64,000 bases of DNA from Deinococcus betulae (GCF_020166395.1 NZ_JAIQXU010000017.1:1-64000); one strand, 5' to 3'; numbered from the stretch's first letter, positions 32,075 to 42,652 are shown. Notes: generated from the sequence alone by a model not told the origin. A program made the numbers and translations.

Positions 32075-32961
32075 CGCCGCCTCCGCAGCAGGGCGCGCAG
32101 GGGCCGGTAGGTGGTCACACGCACGCCACTGGCGGCCAGAATGCCCGGCAGGCGCGGGTCCAGAAAGGCGGCGTGGTTGGCCACCCGTCCCGCCCAGTCG
32201 CCGGCCACCGCCCTCAGTTCGGGGGTGTCGCGTGCCGGGTGCAGGATGAAGTGGGTCAGGCCCGGTTTCAGAGCCAAGAGCATGCGCTCCAGAATGGGTA
32301 GGTGGTCGCCGCCCTCGTCCAGCGGCATCATCACGAACTCGTCCACCAGCGGTACGCCCTTGGCCTCCAGGGCGCGCGTGACCAGCGCCGCGCCCGCCGC
32401 CTGCGGAGCACTCAGGCCGTTGGCGTGCCACCCCGCCCGGTCGAGCCGGGGCAGCACCGGCAGCAGGCCCCGCGCCAGGGCCACTCGCACCGCGCGGTGC
32501 AGCAGCGCGGGGTGGGCCACCGTGCCCATGTGCGAGTCCACGTGCGACACCGGCAGCCCCCAAGCCAGGGCGCGGTCAATCTGCGCCGCTATCTCGCGGC
32601 CCACAGCGGCGGGCCGGGCCCCGGCCCAGACCGCTTCCACCGTGCGGTGCAGGTAGCCAGCTTCATCGGTCAGGCCGCCCGCGCCGCCGCTAAGGGGCGC
32701 CCAGCGCGCCGCCGTCCACTCGCTCGTCAGGGTCAGGTGAACCCCCAGGTCGGCGCCCGGCAACTCGTGCGCCAGCGCCAGCGCCGAGGGCGCCCAGGCG
32801 CACGGCAGCATCACGGACGCTGACCCTAGCGTGCCGGCCCGGAACAGATCGGCGCAGCCGTCCACGGTCGCCTGGCACATCCCCAGGTCGTCGGCGTGAA
32901 AGATGACCACGCGGTCGTCGGGCGCGTAGCCCAGCTTCAGTAACGCCGGATTGGGAGGCAT
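32071..32961 (-). CDS. ChbG/HpnK (YdjC) family carbohydrate deacetylase
   Basis: The 296-residue product shows the metal-binding motifs of this family: FHADDLGMCQ near residue 20 (usual NADDFG), LGVHLTLTSEW, and VDSHMGTVAHP, with a C-terminal HPARDTPELR. Members remove acetyl groups from chitooligosaccharides or from hopanoid glycolipid head groups in a metal-dependent reaction. ATG 32961 is chosen at the start of similarity. It is coupled to the GPH transporter downstream. Confidence 0.87.
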   Translation of the reverse strand: MPPNPALLKLGYAPDDRVVIFHADDLGMCQATVDGCADLFRAGTLGSASVMLPCAWAPSALALAHELPGADLGVHLTLTSEWTAARWAPLSGGAGGLTDEAGYLHRTVEAVWAGARPAAVGREIAAQIDRALAWGLPVSHVDSHMGTVAHPALLHRAVRVALARGLLPVLPRLDRAGWHANGLSAPQAAGAALVTRALEAKGVPLVDEFVMMPLDEGGDHLPILERMLLALKPGLTHFILHPARDTPELRAVAGDWAGRVANHAAFLDPRLPGILAASGVRVTTYRPLRALLRRRR

Positions 32962-33045
32962 GGCCAGAGAACCGTCCTTGAAGGCGAAGAGAGAGAGGCG
33001 GCGCGGAGGGCTGGCCCAGCATGGCACAGCGCGCCGCCGCAGGGC

Positions 33046-33077
33046 AAAAAAAGGCCCGCGCAGAACGCGCGGGGCCT
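33046..33077 (-). terminator. rho-independent terminator of the desaturase gene
   Basis: On the minus strand GGCCCCGCGC and GCGCGGGCC pair (with one bulged base) around a short loop and are followed by seven T. Confidence 0.85.
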
Positions 33078-33097
33078 GAGGTGAGGGGACGCCGGGG

Positions 33098-34192
<1,095 letters not shown>

Positions 34193-34492
34193 TTCGTTCC
34201 TCCTGCCCCGGACACCACCAGCACACGCCGGGGACGGTACTGACCCCAGAGTAGACGGAGAGACGCGGCGCAGCCGTGAAGCGGGACGCGGTTCAAGCTG
34301 AGCCAAACTGAAGCCTGCCCTCAGAACAGCGTCAGGTGGGCTGAGAGTAAGGAGAACCTGCTCTTAGAAAGAAGGAAGTGGTTCGGGCCACCAGAGACCC
34401 GGCTGCGGTCAAGCCGACCTGTCCCGGATGCCAGGCAGGCCCGTATCAGACACAACAGGCCACTGCCCTCAGCGCCCGGTAGACTGCCTTCC
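34193..34492. other. divergent intergenic region, 300 bases
   Basis: This region holds the ribosome-binding site of the desaturase gene at its left end and the -10 box (TAGACT, 34480-34485) of the peroxiredoxin at its right end. I see no further gene or strong structure. Confidence 0.5.
34480..34485 (+). promoter_or_regulatory. -10 element of leaderless peroxiredoxin gene
   Basis: TAGACT ends seven bases before the ATG at 34493. Confidence 0.45.
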
Positions 34493-34948
<456 letters not shown>

Positions 34949-35959
34949 ATGGCCCCGAGCGTCCTGAGTTTCATCAACCTTAAGGGCGGCGTGGCCAAAA
35001 CCACCGCCACCGTGCAGCTGGCCGACACCCTAGCCTTCATGAAACAGAAGCGGGTGCTGGTGCTGGACCTGGACCCGCAGACGAACGCCACCCTGGCCCT
35101 GATCGGCGAGGAACGCTGGGCGCAGGCCGACGAGGCCGGGCAGACGCTAGCCCACCTATTTCTGGACCTGCTACACGGCACCCAGAGCTTTGATCCGGCG
35201 CGGGCCATCGTGCGCGGCGCGAGCAACCTCAACCGCGTGCCGCCCGAACTGATGGCGCAGCTGCCCCAGGGCACCCAGTACGGCCGGGTGGATATCCTGC
35301 CCAGTTCCATTCGCCTGATTGACGTGCAGGACCGCATGCAGGACATCGCCGCGCGCACCCACTACTCGGTCAACCCCATGGAAGCGGTCAAGAAGTACCT
35401 GGCGCCCCAGTTTGCCGGGTACGACTACGTGCTGATTGACTGCCCGCCCAACCTGGGTTTTGTCACGCAAAACGGGCTGGAGGTCAGCGACCACTACCTG
35501 ATTCCCACCATCCCTGACCGACTGAGCACCTACGGGATTGGGCAGATTGCTGGCCGCATCGGCGAACTGCGCCGGGCGCGCGGCCTGCGCCTGACCTGCC
35601 TGGGCGTGCTGCTGACCAAGTTTCAGGGCAGCAGCACCCAGCACCGACAGGGCCTGAGCCGGCTGCCCGGCGACCTGGACCGCGCTTTTGCGGGCACGGG
35701 CGAGGCCACCCCGCCCATTCTGACCACCCGCCTGCCGCAGACCAACGCCGCCGCCGAGGCCATGACCCATGACCGCCCGGCCAGTACCTACCGCGACAAA
35801 TACGGCAGCAACGTGGTGGCGGGGCAGGCCGCCTATAAATACGGCCTGGACCTGGCCGACGAACTGGAAGACCGCCTGCGCGGCCTCTCTGTACGCCGCC
35901 CAAGCGCCTTTGACACCTGGGTCAGCGCCATGACCCCGCCCGCTGCCGAGAAGGCTTAA
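34949..35959 (+). CDS. ParA-family ATPase without a ParB partner
   Basis: The 336-residue protein has the deviant Walker A motif NLKGGVAKTTATVQLA (residues 10-25), the switch LVLDLDPQTNATLAL and the Walker B YDYVLIDCPPNLGF, which define the ParA/MinD/Soj group that positions DNA or protein cargo on the nucleoid. It lacks an N-terminal DNA-binding domain. No ParB gene or parS-like repeats are visible next to it, so chromosome partition is unlikely to be its role; an orphan ParA positioning another cargo is possible. The C-terminal 60 residues (AAYKYGLDLADELEDRL onward) look specific to this lineage. Confidence 0.85.
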   Translation: MAPSVLSFINLKGGVAKTTATVQLADTLAFMKQKRVLVLDLDPQTNATLALIGEERWAQADEAGQTLAHLFLDLLHGTQSFDPARAIVRGASNLNRVPPELMAQLPQGTQYGRVDILPSSIRLIDVQDRMQDIAARTHYSVNPMEAVKKYLAPQFAGYDYVLIDCPPNLGFVTQNGLEVSDHYLIPTIPDRLSTYGIGQIAGRIGELRRARGLRLTCLGVLLTKFQGSSTQHRQGLSRLPGDLDRAFAGTGEATPPILTTRLPQTNAAAEAMTHDRPASTYRDKYGSNVVAGQAAYKYGLDLADELEDRLRGLSVRRPSAFDTWVSAMTPPAAEKA

Positions 35960-36684
35960 AGCGCCAGCGGGTCCGCCAGCAGGGGGTCTTCGGTTTCAAA
36001 GGCCTCGGCGTAGCGCGCCCGCGCCAGCGTGCCCCAGTAGGTCAGGCGGGCGCGGCGGCGCTCCACGATTTCGGGCGTCACAGTCTCGGAGATGGCGGCG
36101 CCCGCAAATTGGCTCTGGTGGGCGAGCACGGCGGCGGCCCAGGTGTCCTGTACCGCCTCGACATCCACAAGCAGGGTGGGCCGAATATCGGCGTTGCCCT
36201 GGTACAACAGCACCCGTGAGACCCGGTGCGGCTCGCCGGTCAGGTCGGCCTTCTTCAGCTGGGCCAGGTGAACGGCGCGTTTGCTCAGGTGGTAGGTGCC
36301 GAAGTGGTCCGGGTGGCGGTCATGGTGGTGCGGCACGACCAGCACACGGGGCCGCACCGCGCGCAGGGTGGCGGCCAGGGCGTGCGCGGCCTCCAGCGTG
36401 TCGCGCAGTTCGCCGTCGGGCAGGCCCAGCTGGCCACGCCAGGCCAGTCCCATGATGTCGGCGGCGCGGGCGCATTCGGCCACCCGCACCTCGGGCGTGC
36501 CCTGGGTGCCCCGCTCGCCGCGTGACAGTTCCAGAATGCCCACGGCCCGCCCAGCCTGGGCCAGCCGAATCAGGGTGCCGCCCGCGCCGATCTCGGCGTC
36601 GTCGGGGTGGGGGGCCAGACACAGCCAGTCCAGGGGACGGACCTGCCCAAAAATGGTGTCAAAGGGGCGCGCTGGGCTGCTCAC
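35956..36684 (-). CDS. bshB1: bacillithiol biosynthesis deacetylase BshB1
   Basis: The 242-residue LmbE-fold zinc enzyme deacetylates GlcNAc-malate to GlcN-malate, the second step of bacillithiol synthesis. Zinc-site motifs are APHPDDAEIGAGG near residue 24 and VVPHHHDRHPDH near 106. Bacillithiol is the thiol buffer of Deinococcus and Firmicutes. I place the start at GTG 36684 because TATGCT sits seven bases before it; ATG 36696, which lies within that hexamer, is the alternative. The stop overlaps the convergent ParA gene by four bases. Confidence 0.9.
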   Translation of the reverse strand: MSSPARPFDTIFGQVRPLDWLCLAPHPDDAEIGAGGTLIRLAQAGRAVGILELSRGERGTQGTPEVRVAECARAADIMGLAWRGQLGLPDGELRDTLEAAHALAATLRAVRPRVLVVPHHHDRHPDHFGTYHLSKRAVHLAQLKKADLTGEPHRVSRVLLYQGNADIRPTLLVDVEAVQDTWAAAVLAHQSQFAGAAISETVTPEIVERRRARLTYWGTLARARYAEAFETEDPLLADPLAL

Positions 36685-36711
36685 GGGCCACAGCATAGGC
36701 CGCCGCTCGCC

Positions 36712-36740
36712 TTGACACCCCCCGGCCCCCTTTCTATACT
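36712..36740 (+). promoter_or_regulatory. promoter of tRNA-Thr
   Basis: TTGACA (36712-36717) and TATACT (36735-36740) are separated by exactly 17 bases and lie 14 bases before the tRNA. This is the closest match to the sigma-70 consensus in the window. Confidence 0.9.
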
Positions 36741-36754
36741 CTTTGAGCTTGCCT

Positions 36755-36829
<75 letters not shown>

Positions 36830-36837
36830 AGACAAAG

Positions 36838-36864
36838 ACTCCGCCCAGTGCGGAGTTTTTTTTG
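36838..36864 (+). terminator. rho-independent terminator of tRNA-Thr
   Basis: ACTCCGC and GCGGAGT pair around a five-base loop and are followed by a run of T. Confidence 0.9.
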
Positions 36865-36887
36865 TTCTCGACCAACAAAAACAAACA

Positions 36888-36904
36888 CCGCCCAGGGTGG
36901 GCGG
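36888..36904. terminator. GC hairpin, possible minus-strand terminator
   Basis: CCGCCC and GGGCGG pair around a five-base loop. Read on the minus strand the stem is followed by TGTTTGTTTTTG, so it may end transcripts arriving from benE; on the plus strand it is a second stem behind the tRNA-Thr terminator. Confidence 0.5.
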
Positions 36905-37076
36905 CGTCTTTATGGGTCAGAGGAACCAGGATGACCAGTTCGCTGCTGCTCGCGCGTCCGTATTTTCGTAAATCCTAGAGGTGGACGCCTCCCTCAAGTG
37001 CATAGGTACATCGTGGTCTGCACAGCACGGCCGTTTCGGGCCAGAACAGCAAGGATAACAGGCCTTCCCCTACCTG

Positions 37077-38315
37077 TCAAGGACTGGGGCGCTCCTGCGC
37101 CTGAGCAGGCAAGCCAGAGAAGCCGAGATGGCCGCGCGTTTCGATCCAGTTCACGGCCAGGCCCGCCAGGATGGCCCAGAACGCCGCGCCGATCCCCAGA
37201 GGCGCGATGCCGCTCAGGGTCACCACCAGAATGACCGGCGCGGCCAGGCTCCCCGCCCGCGCCCCCTGGAAGGCCCCCTGCAAGCTGCTGCCCATCGCCG
37301 CCAGCAGGGCCAGGCCAGCCAGCGCCGCCAGCGCCTGCGGCGGCAAGATGCCCATCAGGTGCAGGAAGGTGCCCGCAAACAGGCCCACCAGAATGTTGAG
37401 GGCGCCGGCCCACACGGCGGCGGTGTAGCGCTTGCCCGCGTCCGGGTGCGCCTCGGGGCCACTGACGATATTGGCCAGCAGGGCGCCCAGCGTGAGGTTG
37501 TGGCAGCCAAATAAGGCCGCGCCGATGCTGGCGACGCCGCAGGCCCGCAGCACCGGCCCAGGCGCCGGCTCGTAGCCGTTGGCCTTCAGGACCCCAAACC
37601 CCGGTACAAACTGACCGGTAAACGCCAGCAGTGTCAGCGGCAGCGCCAGATTCAGGGTGGCGTGCAGACTGAACTGCGGCCACACGAACTCCGGGCGGGT
37701 CAGGGCCAGCGGCACCGGCGAGGGGTGCCACAGCCCCAGCGCGGCGCTGGCCAGCACCCCGGTCACAAGCACGCCCGCCACTGCCCAACGCGGCGCCAAC
37801 TGCCGCAACACGAAGTACGCCGCTATCATGGCGCCCGCCAGCGCGGGGGTGTCGCCAAACGCCTGCAAGGCCCGGAAGCCAAACGGCAACAAAATAGCGG
37901 CGTTCAGCGCGGCGGCCAGCGGCGCCGGAATGGCCTGCAAGGCGCGGGTCAGGGGCGCAAAGGTCCCCAGCAGCAACACCAGAGCGCCCGACAGCAAGAA
38001 AGCCCCCACCGCCTCAGCGAAGGGAATGCCCGGCAGGGCCGTCACCAGAAAGGCGATGCCCGGCGTACTCCAGGTGGTCAGGATGGGCGTGTGAGTGCGC
38101 AGGCTCAGCACAATGCCCGTCAGGCCCGTGAAGACCGCGTGCGCCCACAGCCACGACATCGCCACGCCGTCGCTCAGACCCGCGGCCTGGGCCACCGCGT
38201 AAATCAAGACGTTGGGGCCAGCCCAGCCAATCACCACCGTCACCAGACCGGCCAGCACGGCGCTGGGGTGGGTGTCGCGCCAGAAGGCCGCCGGGCGAGT
38301 GGGCAGGATCGTCAT
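37077..38315 (-). CDS. benE: BenE-family benzoate/H+ symporter-like transporter
   Basis: The 412-residue protein has about 12 hydrophobic helices and matches the BenE family in segments such as THTPILTTWSTPGIAFL, NAAILLPFG, GVLKANGYEPAP and ASIGAALFGCHNLTLGALLANIVSGPEAHPDAGKRYTAAVWAGA. Members import benzoate and perhaps other aromatic acids with protons. With a phenylacetate operon in the same window an aromatic-acid substrate is reasonable, though no benzoate-degradation gene is present. A possible -10 hexamer CACACT lies seven bases before the ATG. It is divergent from a MocR regulator that probably controls it. Confidence 0.85.
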   Translation of the reverse strand: MTILPTRPAAFWRDTHPSAVLAGLVTVVIGWAGPNVLIYAVAQAAGLSDGVAMSWLWAHAVFTGLTGIVLSLRTHTPILTTWSTPGIAFLVTALPGIPFAEAVGAFLLSGALVLLLGTFAPLTRALQAIPAPLAAALNAAILLPFGFRALQAFGDTPALAGAMIAAYFVLRQLAPRWAVAGVLVTGVLASAALGLWHPSPVPLALTRPEFVWPQFSLHATLNLALPLTLLAFTGQFVPGFGVLKANGYEPAPGPVLRACGVASIGAALFGCHNLTLGALLANIVSGPEAHPDAGKRYTAAVWAGALNILVGLFAGTFLHLMGILPPQALAALAGLALLAAMGSSLQGAFQGARAGSLAAPVILVVTLSGIAPLGIGAAFWAILAGLAVNWIETRGHLGFSGLPAQAQERPSP

Positions 38316-38335
38316 GGCTTCCAGTGTGCCCCCGC

Positions 38336-38397
38336 ATTGGCCTGGTGGGCAGGGGCAATGGCCTGAGAATTGGCCCGCTCACCTGAAGCCATTGGCC
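38336..38397. promoter_or_regulatory. ATTGGCC direct repeats between benE and mocR
   Basis: ATTGGCC occurs at 38336-38342, 38369-38375 and 38391-38397, spaced 33 and 22 bases apart, that is, three and two helical turns. MocR/GabR-type regulators bind direct repeats on one face of DNA, so these are good candidate sites for the regulator encoded beside them. Confidence 0.6.
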
Positions 38398-38411
38398 TGT
38401 AGGCTAGACAC

Positions 38412-39845
38412 ATGCCCAGCTCTGACCCCGCCGCCGACCTGCCCCGCTGGACCGCGCTGCTGGCCGGCTGGCGTGCTGGTGAGGGGCCGCTACCCGTTCG
38501 CCTGGCCGCGCAGATCCGCGCCGCAATTGAGCGGGGCGAACTCAGGCCTGGTGACCGCTTGCCTGCCGAGCGGCCCCTGGCGGCCCTTCTGGGGGTGAGC
38601 CGCGCCACCGTGGTCACGGCCCTAGATGACCTGACGGCCGGAGGCTGGCTGCGGCGCCGGGTGGGCAGCGGCACCCGCGTCTCGGCCACCGCGCCGCGCG
38701 CCGCCCCCGTGCTGACCCTGCGGACCCCGGTGGGCGGCGCCCAGCCGGCCGAACTGGATTTCACCATCGCCGTGCCCCTGCTGTCGGACGCCCAACGCGA
38801 GCAGCTGCGGGACGCCAGCGCCGACGCCTTCCGGGAGAGTGTCTATCACCCCCACGGCCTGCCCGACCTGCGCGCCCGCCTGGCCGAGCTGTACACCATA
38901 GAAGGGGGCCTGCCCACCACCCCAGAACAGGTCGTGGTGACCAGTGGCGCCCAGCAGGCCATCGCCCTGATTGCCGCCACGCTGCTGCGCCGGGGCGACG
39001 CGGCCCTGCTGGAAACCCCCACCTACTTTGGGGCCATTGACGTGTTCCGGGCGGCGGGCGCGGCGCTGGTGGGGGTGCCGGTGCTGGGCGGCGGCCTCAA
39101 TCCTGACACGTTCATGGCCCTGGCGCGCGAGCATGGCCCCCGACTGGCCTTCCTAACCCCCACCTACCAGAACCCCACGGGCGGGGTCCTGCCGCTGCGC
39201 GCCCGCGAGCGCCTGGCCGCCTTCGTCCAGCAGGCGAAGCTGCCCACCATCGAGGACGACACCCTGCTGGACCTGGGCTTTAGCGGCGACCCGCCTCCGC
39301 CCCGTCTGGCCGCCCTCGCGCCGGCGGCGCCCATCATCACCGTTGGGTCTCTGTCCAAACTGTACTGGGCCGGGCTACGGGTGGGCTGGATGCGCCTGCC
39401 GCCCGGCCTGGCCGCGCCCCTGGGTCAGGCCAAAACTCTGGCTGATTTTGGCGGCAGCCTGCCCGCCCAGCACGCCGCCCTGCACCTGCTGCGTGACCCG
39501 GAGGCGCTGCGCCGCCAACGCCGCGAGGCCGTGACCCCCGCCCGCGACCTGCTGGCGACCCTGCTGCGCACCGAACTGCCCGACTGGGCCTTTGAGCTGC
39601 CCGGCGGCGGCCAATTTCTGTGGGTCACCCTGCCCACCCCTGACGCCAGCCGCTTTACCCACCACGCCGCCCGCCACGGCCTGCGCCTCTTCCCTGGCGC
39701 GGCCATGAGCGTGACGCCGCTGTCCGACCAGTACCTGCGCCTGCCGTTTACCCTGGACCCGGCCCGGCTGCCCGAGGCAGTGCGCCGCCTGCGGGACGCC
39801 TGGGTGTCGTTTCAGGGCCGGAGCGGCTCAGAGCGGCTGGCGTGA
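38412..39845 (+). CDS. MocR-type regulator (GntR wHTH fused to PLP aminotransferase fold)
   Basis: The 477-residue protein has an N-terminal GntR winged helix (about 25-95; LAAQIRAAIERGELRPGDRLPAERPLAALLGVSRATVVTALDDL) and a fold-type I aminotransferase domain with TSGAQQAIALIA, PTYQNPTGGVLP, the cofactor aspartate in IEDDTLLDLGF and the lysine in VGSLSKLYWAGLRVGWM. Such proteins use PLP adducts as ligands and often activate a divergently transcribed gene, here benE. TAGGCT lies six bases before the ATG, so the message is probably leaderless. Whether the aminotransferase domain is active is unknown. Confidence 0.92.
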   Translation: MPSSDPAADLPRWTALLAGWRAGEGPLPVRLAAQIRAAIERGELRPGDRLPAERPLAALLGVSRATVVTALDDLTAGGWLRRRVGSGTRVSATAPRAAPVLTLRTPVGGAQPAELDFTIAVPLLSDAQREQLRDASADAFRESVYHPHGLPDLRARLAELYTIEGGLPTTPEQVVVTSGAQQAIALIAATLLRRGDAALLETPTYFGAIDVFRAAGAALVGVPVLGGGLNPDTFMALAREHGPRLAFLTPTYQNPTGGVLPLRARERLAAFVQQAKLPTIEDDTLLDLGFSGDPPPPRLAALAPAAPIITVGSLSKLYWAGLRVGWMRLPPGLAAPLGQAKTLADFGGSLPAQHAALHLLRDPEALRRQRREAVTPARDLLATLLRTELPDWAFELPGGGQFLWVTLPTPDASRFTHHAARHGLRLFPGAAMSVTPLSDQYLRLPFTLDPARLPEAVRRLRDAWVSFQGRSGSERLA

Positions 39846-39852
39846 GGGGGCC

Positions 39853-39890
39853 GTAGGCAGTGGGTTGTGGGGAGTGGGAAAAGATGGGAG
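39853..39890 (+). repeat. GT-rich dispersed intergenic repeat, copy b
   Basis: GTAGGCAGTGGGTTGTGGGG followed by AGTGGGAAAAG belongs to the same family as 20246, 46306, 54021 and 63261. It lies between two convergent genes. Confidence 0.7.
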
Positions 39891-39897
39891 GGCAGGG

Positions 39898-40461
39898 TCA
39901 GTCAGCGGCCGACCTGGCCTGCCAGCCGCGTTTTTCCACCTGACACAGATCAGGCTGGGCGGCGAGCGTCAGCAGATAAGGCCCCAGCCTGAGCAGTTCA
40001 GTGTCGTCCTGGGCGCCGGTCCATGAGGTCACCTTGACCAGATGACCGTACCCGCAGGCGTAAGTGCTTGCCAGGTCATCCACCGCCAGGATGCGGGACC
40101 GGGGGTAGCGCGCCCGCAACCAGCCCGCGCGGAACTTCCGGGCTGGCTTACGTGGGTGCAGTTCGCCAGTTTCGCTGCGCCGCCACGCACAGCGGTCACG
40201 CGCCCACAGAAAGACCGCCTGCCCGCGCAGGTCAAAGCCTGTGGCCTGCTGCGCAGCGTCCAGCCCGCACAGCATCCAGTCCTCGCTGGCGGCTGTCCAG
40301 ACGGCCAGATCGTAGCCCTGCGACACTGTCTGCAGAAACTGCCCCAGAAAGGGGCGCAGCCCGAAGCGCACGCCGCTGGGGGCCGTCTGGTCCGGAACGC
40401 CGTGCCACAGCGTTTCGTCCAGGTCAAGCACCAGCAGCGGGCGGGGCAGCGGGACCGTCAT
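39898..40461 (-). CDS. HAD phosphatase, FCP1/NLI-interacting-factor-like
   Basis: The 187-residue protein opens with LLVLDLDETLWHG, the DxDxT/V nucleophile motif of the FCP1/SCP subgroup of HAD phosphatases, followed by RPFLGQFLQTVSQGYDLAVWTAASEDWM, which matches the NIF-domain helix and strand, and a late ILAVDDLASTY acidic motif. This subgroup is best known in eukaryotes, where it removes phosphate from proteins such as RNA polymerase II; bacterial substrates are mostly unknown. A cap domain is absent, as expected of the group. It ends near copy b of the GT-rich repeat. Confidence 0.78.
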   Translation of the reverse strand: MTVPLPRPLLVLDLDETLWHGVPDQTAPSGVRFGLRPFLGQFLQTVSQGYDLAVWTAASEDWMLCGLDAAQQATGFDLRGQAVFLWARDRCAWRRSETGELHPRKPARKFRAGWLRARYPRSRILAVDDLASTYACGYGHLVKVTSWTGAQDDTELLRLGPYLLTLAAQPDLCQVEKRGWQARSAAD

Positions 40462-40491
40462 GGCGCAGCGGTCACGGATGGAACGGCACGC

Positions 40492-41724
40492 TTACGCCCC
40501 GTACTTGTTCAGTTTCAGCGCATTCGCCATCAGCAGCGGCATCACGTCGGTGCCGCGCCGCAGACCCAGGCTGCCCTTCTGCGCCCCGTCCTCGGTGTAG
40601 CGGGTGGCCACGTCCCTCCGCCCGTACTCGCTACGGATCAGCAGCGGCACCGGGTGCCAGGAGTGGGTCGCCAGTTTACTGGGCGTGCTGTGGTCACCCA
40701 CAATGGCCAGCACATCCGGGTTTAGGGCCAGCAGCTGCGGCAGCAGGGCGTCGAACAGCTCAATCTTTTTGACTTTAGCGGCAAAATCGCCGTCCTCGCC
40801 AGTCGAGTCCGTTTTCTTGACGTGAAAATAGAAGAAGTCGTATTTGGCCCAGTTCTCGGTCAGGGCCTGCACCTTGCCGTCCAGGGCGTCCTCGTGGCCC
40901 TCGACGGTCAGCACGTCCATCCCCACCAGGCTGGCCAGCCCCTTGTACATGGGGTAGCTGGCGATGCAGGCCGCGCGCAGGCCATACGCCTCGGCAAAGG
41001 AGGGAAAACGCGGCACGTCGCTGTACCCCCGGAACAGGACCCCGTTCACCTGCGGTTCGGCGGCCAGGGTCGCCTCGGCGCGGGCCACGAAGGCGTTGAC
41101 CAGGGCGGCGGTGCGCGCACTCGCCTCGTCGTGGGCCTGGGCGGTCATGGGCTGCACGCCGGTGGCCTGGGGGTCCACATCGCTGAGGTTGGCCCCCAGG
41201 GGCGCCCCGCCCGCTGCCCGGAACACCACGACAAACCGGTGTTCGCTCTCGGTGTAAATCTCAACTGGGGTGCCGTCCAGGCTGGGGAGAGCGGCGCGCA
41301 ACTGGGCCACAATGTCGGCGTTCTTCTCATCGCTGGGGCGCCCGGCGCGGCGGTCCAGCACGATGCGGTTCTCGCCCAGGGTGGCGAAGTTGCCGCGCAC
41401 CGCCACGTCGCCGGCTTCCAGCTTGACGCCAATCCCCACCGCGCTCAGGGCGCCGCGCCCCACCACGTAGCGCAGCGGGTCGTACCCGAAGAGGCTCAGG
41501 TGCCCCGGCCCGCTGCCCGGCGTGATGCCCGCCCCCACCAGCTCGATCTGGCCCAGTTGGCTGTGCGCGGCCAGCGCGTCCAGATTGGGCGTCTGGGCGG
41601 CGGCCAGTTCGCTGTCGCCATTCACAGTCATCGGCAGGCCGCCCACGCCGTCCAGCACCACCATCAGAATCTTGCTGTCGGTTTTCTTGGCCAGGTCGCG
41701 GATGGTGTCGAGTTGGTCATGCAT
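40492..41724 (-). CDS. apgM: 2,3-bisphosphoglycerate-independent phosphoglycerate mutase, archaeal type
   Basis: The 410-residue enzyme interconverts 3- and 2-phosphoglycerate in glycolysis and gluconeogenesis. It belongs to the alkaline-phosphatase superfamily: metal-binding [11 protein letters not shown] with the catalytic region [38 protein letters not shown], and the C-terminal [29 protein letters not shown] motif for the second metal site. The length is that of the archaeal ApgM class, not of the 510-residue GpmI. The minus-strand TACACT (41731-41736) six bases before the ATG indicates a leaderless message. Confidence 0.92.
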   Translation of the reverse strand: MHDQLDTIRDLAKKTDSKILMVVLDGVGGLPMTVNGDSELAAAQTPNLDALAAHSQLGQIELVGAGITPGSGPGHLSLFGYDPLRYVVGRGALSAVGIGVKLEAGDVAVRGNFATLGENRIVLDRRAGRPSDEKNADIVAQLRAALPSLDGTPVEIYTESEHRFVVVFRAAGGAPLGANLSDVDPQATGVQPMTAQAHDEASARTAALVNAFVARAEATLAAEPQVNGVLFRGYSDVPRFPSFAEAYGLRAACIASYPMYKGLASLVGMDVLTVEGHEDALDGKVQALTENWAKYDFFYFHVKKTDSTGEDGDFAAKVKKIELFDALLPQLLALNPDVLAIVGDHSTPSKLATHSWHPVPLLIRSEYGRRDVATRYTEDGAQKGSLGLRRGTDVMPLLMANALKLNKYGA

Positions 41725-41989
41725 GGGGGCAGTGTAACGCTGGCCTCAAACAGGGCGGTCAGGCGATATGGGCAGGCGCGGGCGACCAGAGGCGGGCGCG
41801 GCCATGACTGCTGGTCACGGGGGTCGGGCACGGTCAACCCGCGCTCTGTAGGAATAGCGACGATTCCGCAGAAGACCACCGCAGCCGCCAAAGAGTGGGC
41901 GAAACGGCGGTGCACCCTGTGCTCATGCTGCGCCACCGGTAAGACACCACTGTCCTTCCAGTTGCCCCGACCAGCAGAGCAGTCCCGCC
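41725..41989. other. intergenic region, 265 bases
   Basis: Apart from the apgM -10 element at its left end I see no gene, hairpin or repeat in this region. Confidence 0.5.
41731..41736 (-). promoter_or_regulatory. -10 element of leaderless apgM
   Basis: Minus-strand TACACT ends six bases before the ATG at 41724. Confidence 0.5.
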
Positions 41990-42652
41990 TTACACCAGTT
42001 GCCCCTGCTCGTCCAGCGCCGGGTACGCCTCGCCGCGCTCGCGGTAACCGGGGGCCAGGTCGGGGTAAGCCCATTCAAACGCCCAGGCGCGCAGTTCCTC
42101 GTCTTTTAACTGCGGGGTGTCGTACAGGCCGGCGGCCAGGCGCTGGCGCTGCGCCTCAAACAGAATGGTGGCGGCGGCCACCGAGACATTCAGGCTCTGC
42201 ACCATCCCGAACATGGGAATCACGATGTTGGCGTCGGCGGCCTCGGCCGCTTCATCGGACACGCCCCATTTCTCGGCGCCCAACAGCACGCAGGTGGGGC
42301 GGGTGTAGTCGGGTTCGCGGTAGTCCACGCTGCGCTGCGACAGGTGGGTGGCCAGCACGGCAAAGCCCTGGGCCTGCAAGGCGCGCACGGCGCTGACCGC
42401 GTCCTCGTGGCGCTGCACCGGCACCCACTTGTGGGCGCTGCCGCTGGTGGCTTCAAACGTGTGGCCGTCAAAGGCCGCCAGCCGCCCGCCGCGCGGCGGC
42501 ACCGCGTGCGCCTGCAACACCCCCACCGCGTCACAGGTGCGCACGATGGCCGAGAGGTTGTGGGGCTTATTTACCTCGTCCATCAGCACAGTCAGGGTGG
42601 GCTGGCGCCTGCGGAGCACCCGCAGAATCTTGGCGTAACGCTCGGGGGTCAT
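41990..42652 (-). CDS. trmH: tRNA (guanosine-18-2'-O)-methyltransferase TrmH
   Basis: The 220-residue SPOUT methyltransferase methylates the ribose of G18 in the D loop of tRNAs. Family motifs are [18 protein letters not shown] (motif 1 with the catalytic Arg), [15 protein letters not shown] (motif 2) and [23 protein letters not shown] (motif 3, which forms the SAM-binding knot). The C-terminal extension beyond the knot is as in Thermus TrmH. Minus-strand TACCCT (42661-42666) eight bases before the ATG is the likely -10 box. Confidence 0.9.
   Translation of the reverse strand: MTPERYAKILRVLRRRQPTLTVLMDEVNKPHNLSAIVRTCDAVGVLQAHAVPPRGGRLAAFDGHTFEATSGSAHKWVPVQRHEDAVSAVRALQAQGFAVLATHLSQRSVDYREPDYTRPTCVLLGAEKWGVSDEAAEAADANIVIPMFGMVQSLNVSVAAATILFEAQRQRLAAGLYDTPQLKDEELRAWAFEWAYPDLAPGYRERGEAYPALDEQGQLV

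Noticed and set aside
40822..42396. 524-codon plus-strand frame opposite apgM and trmH
   Set aside because: Both minus-strand genes are unmistakable, and this frame crosses their intergenic gap with no change in composition, which is typical of a shadow frame.
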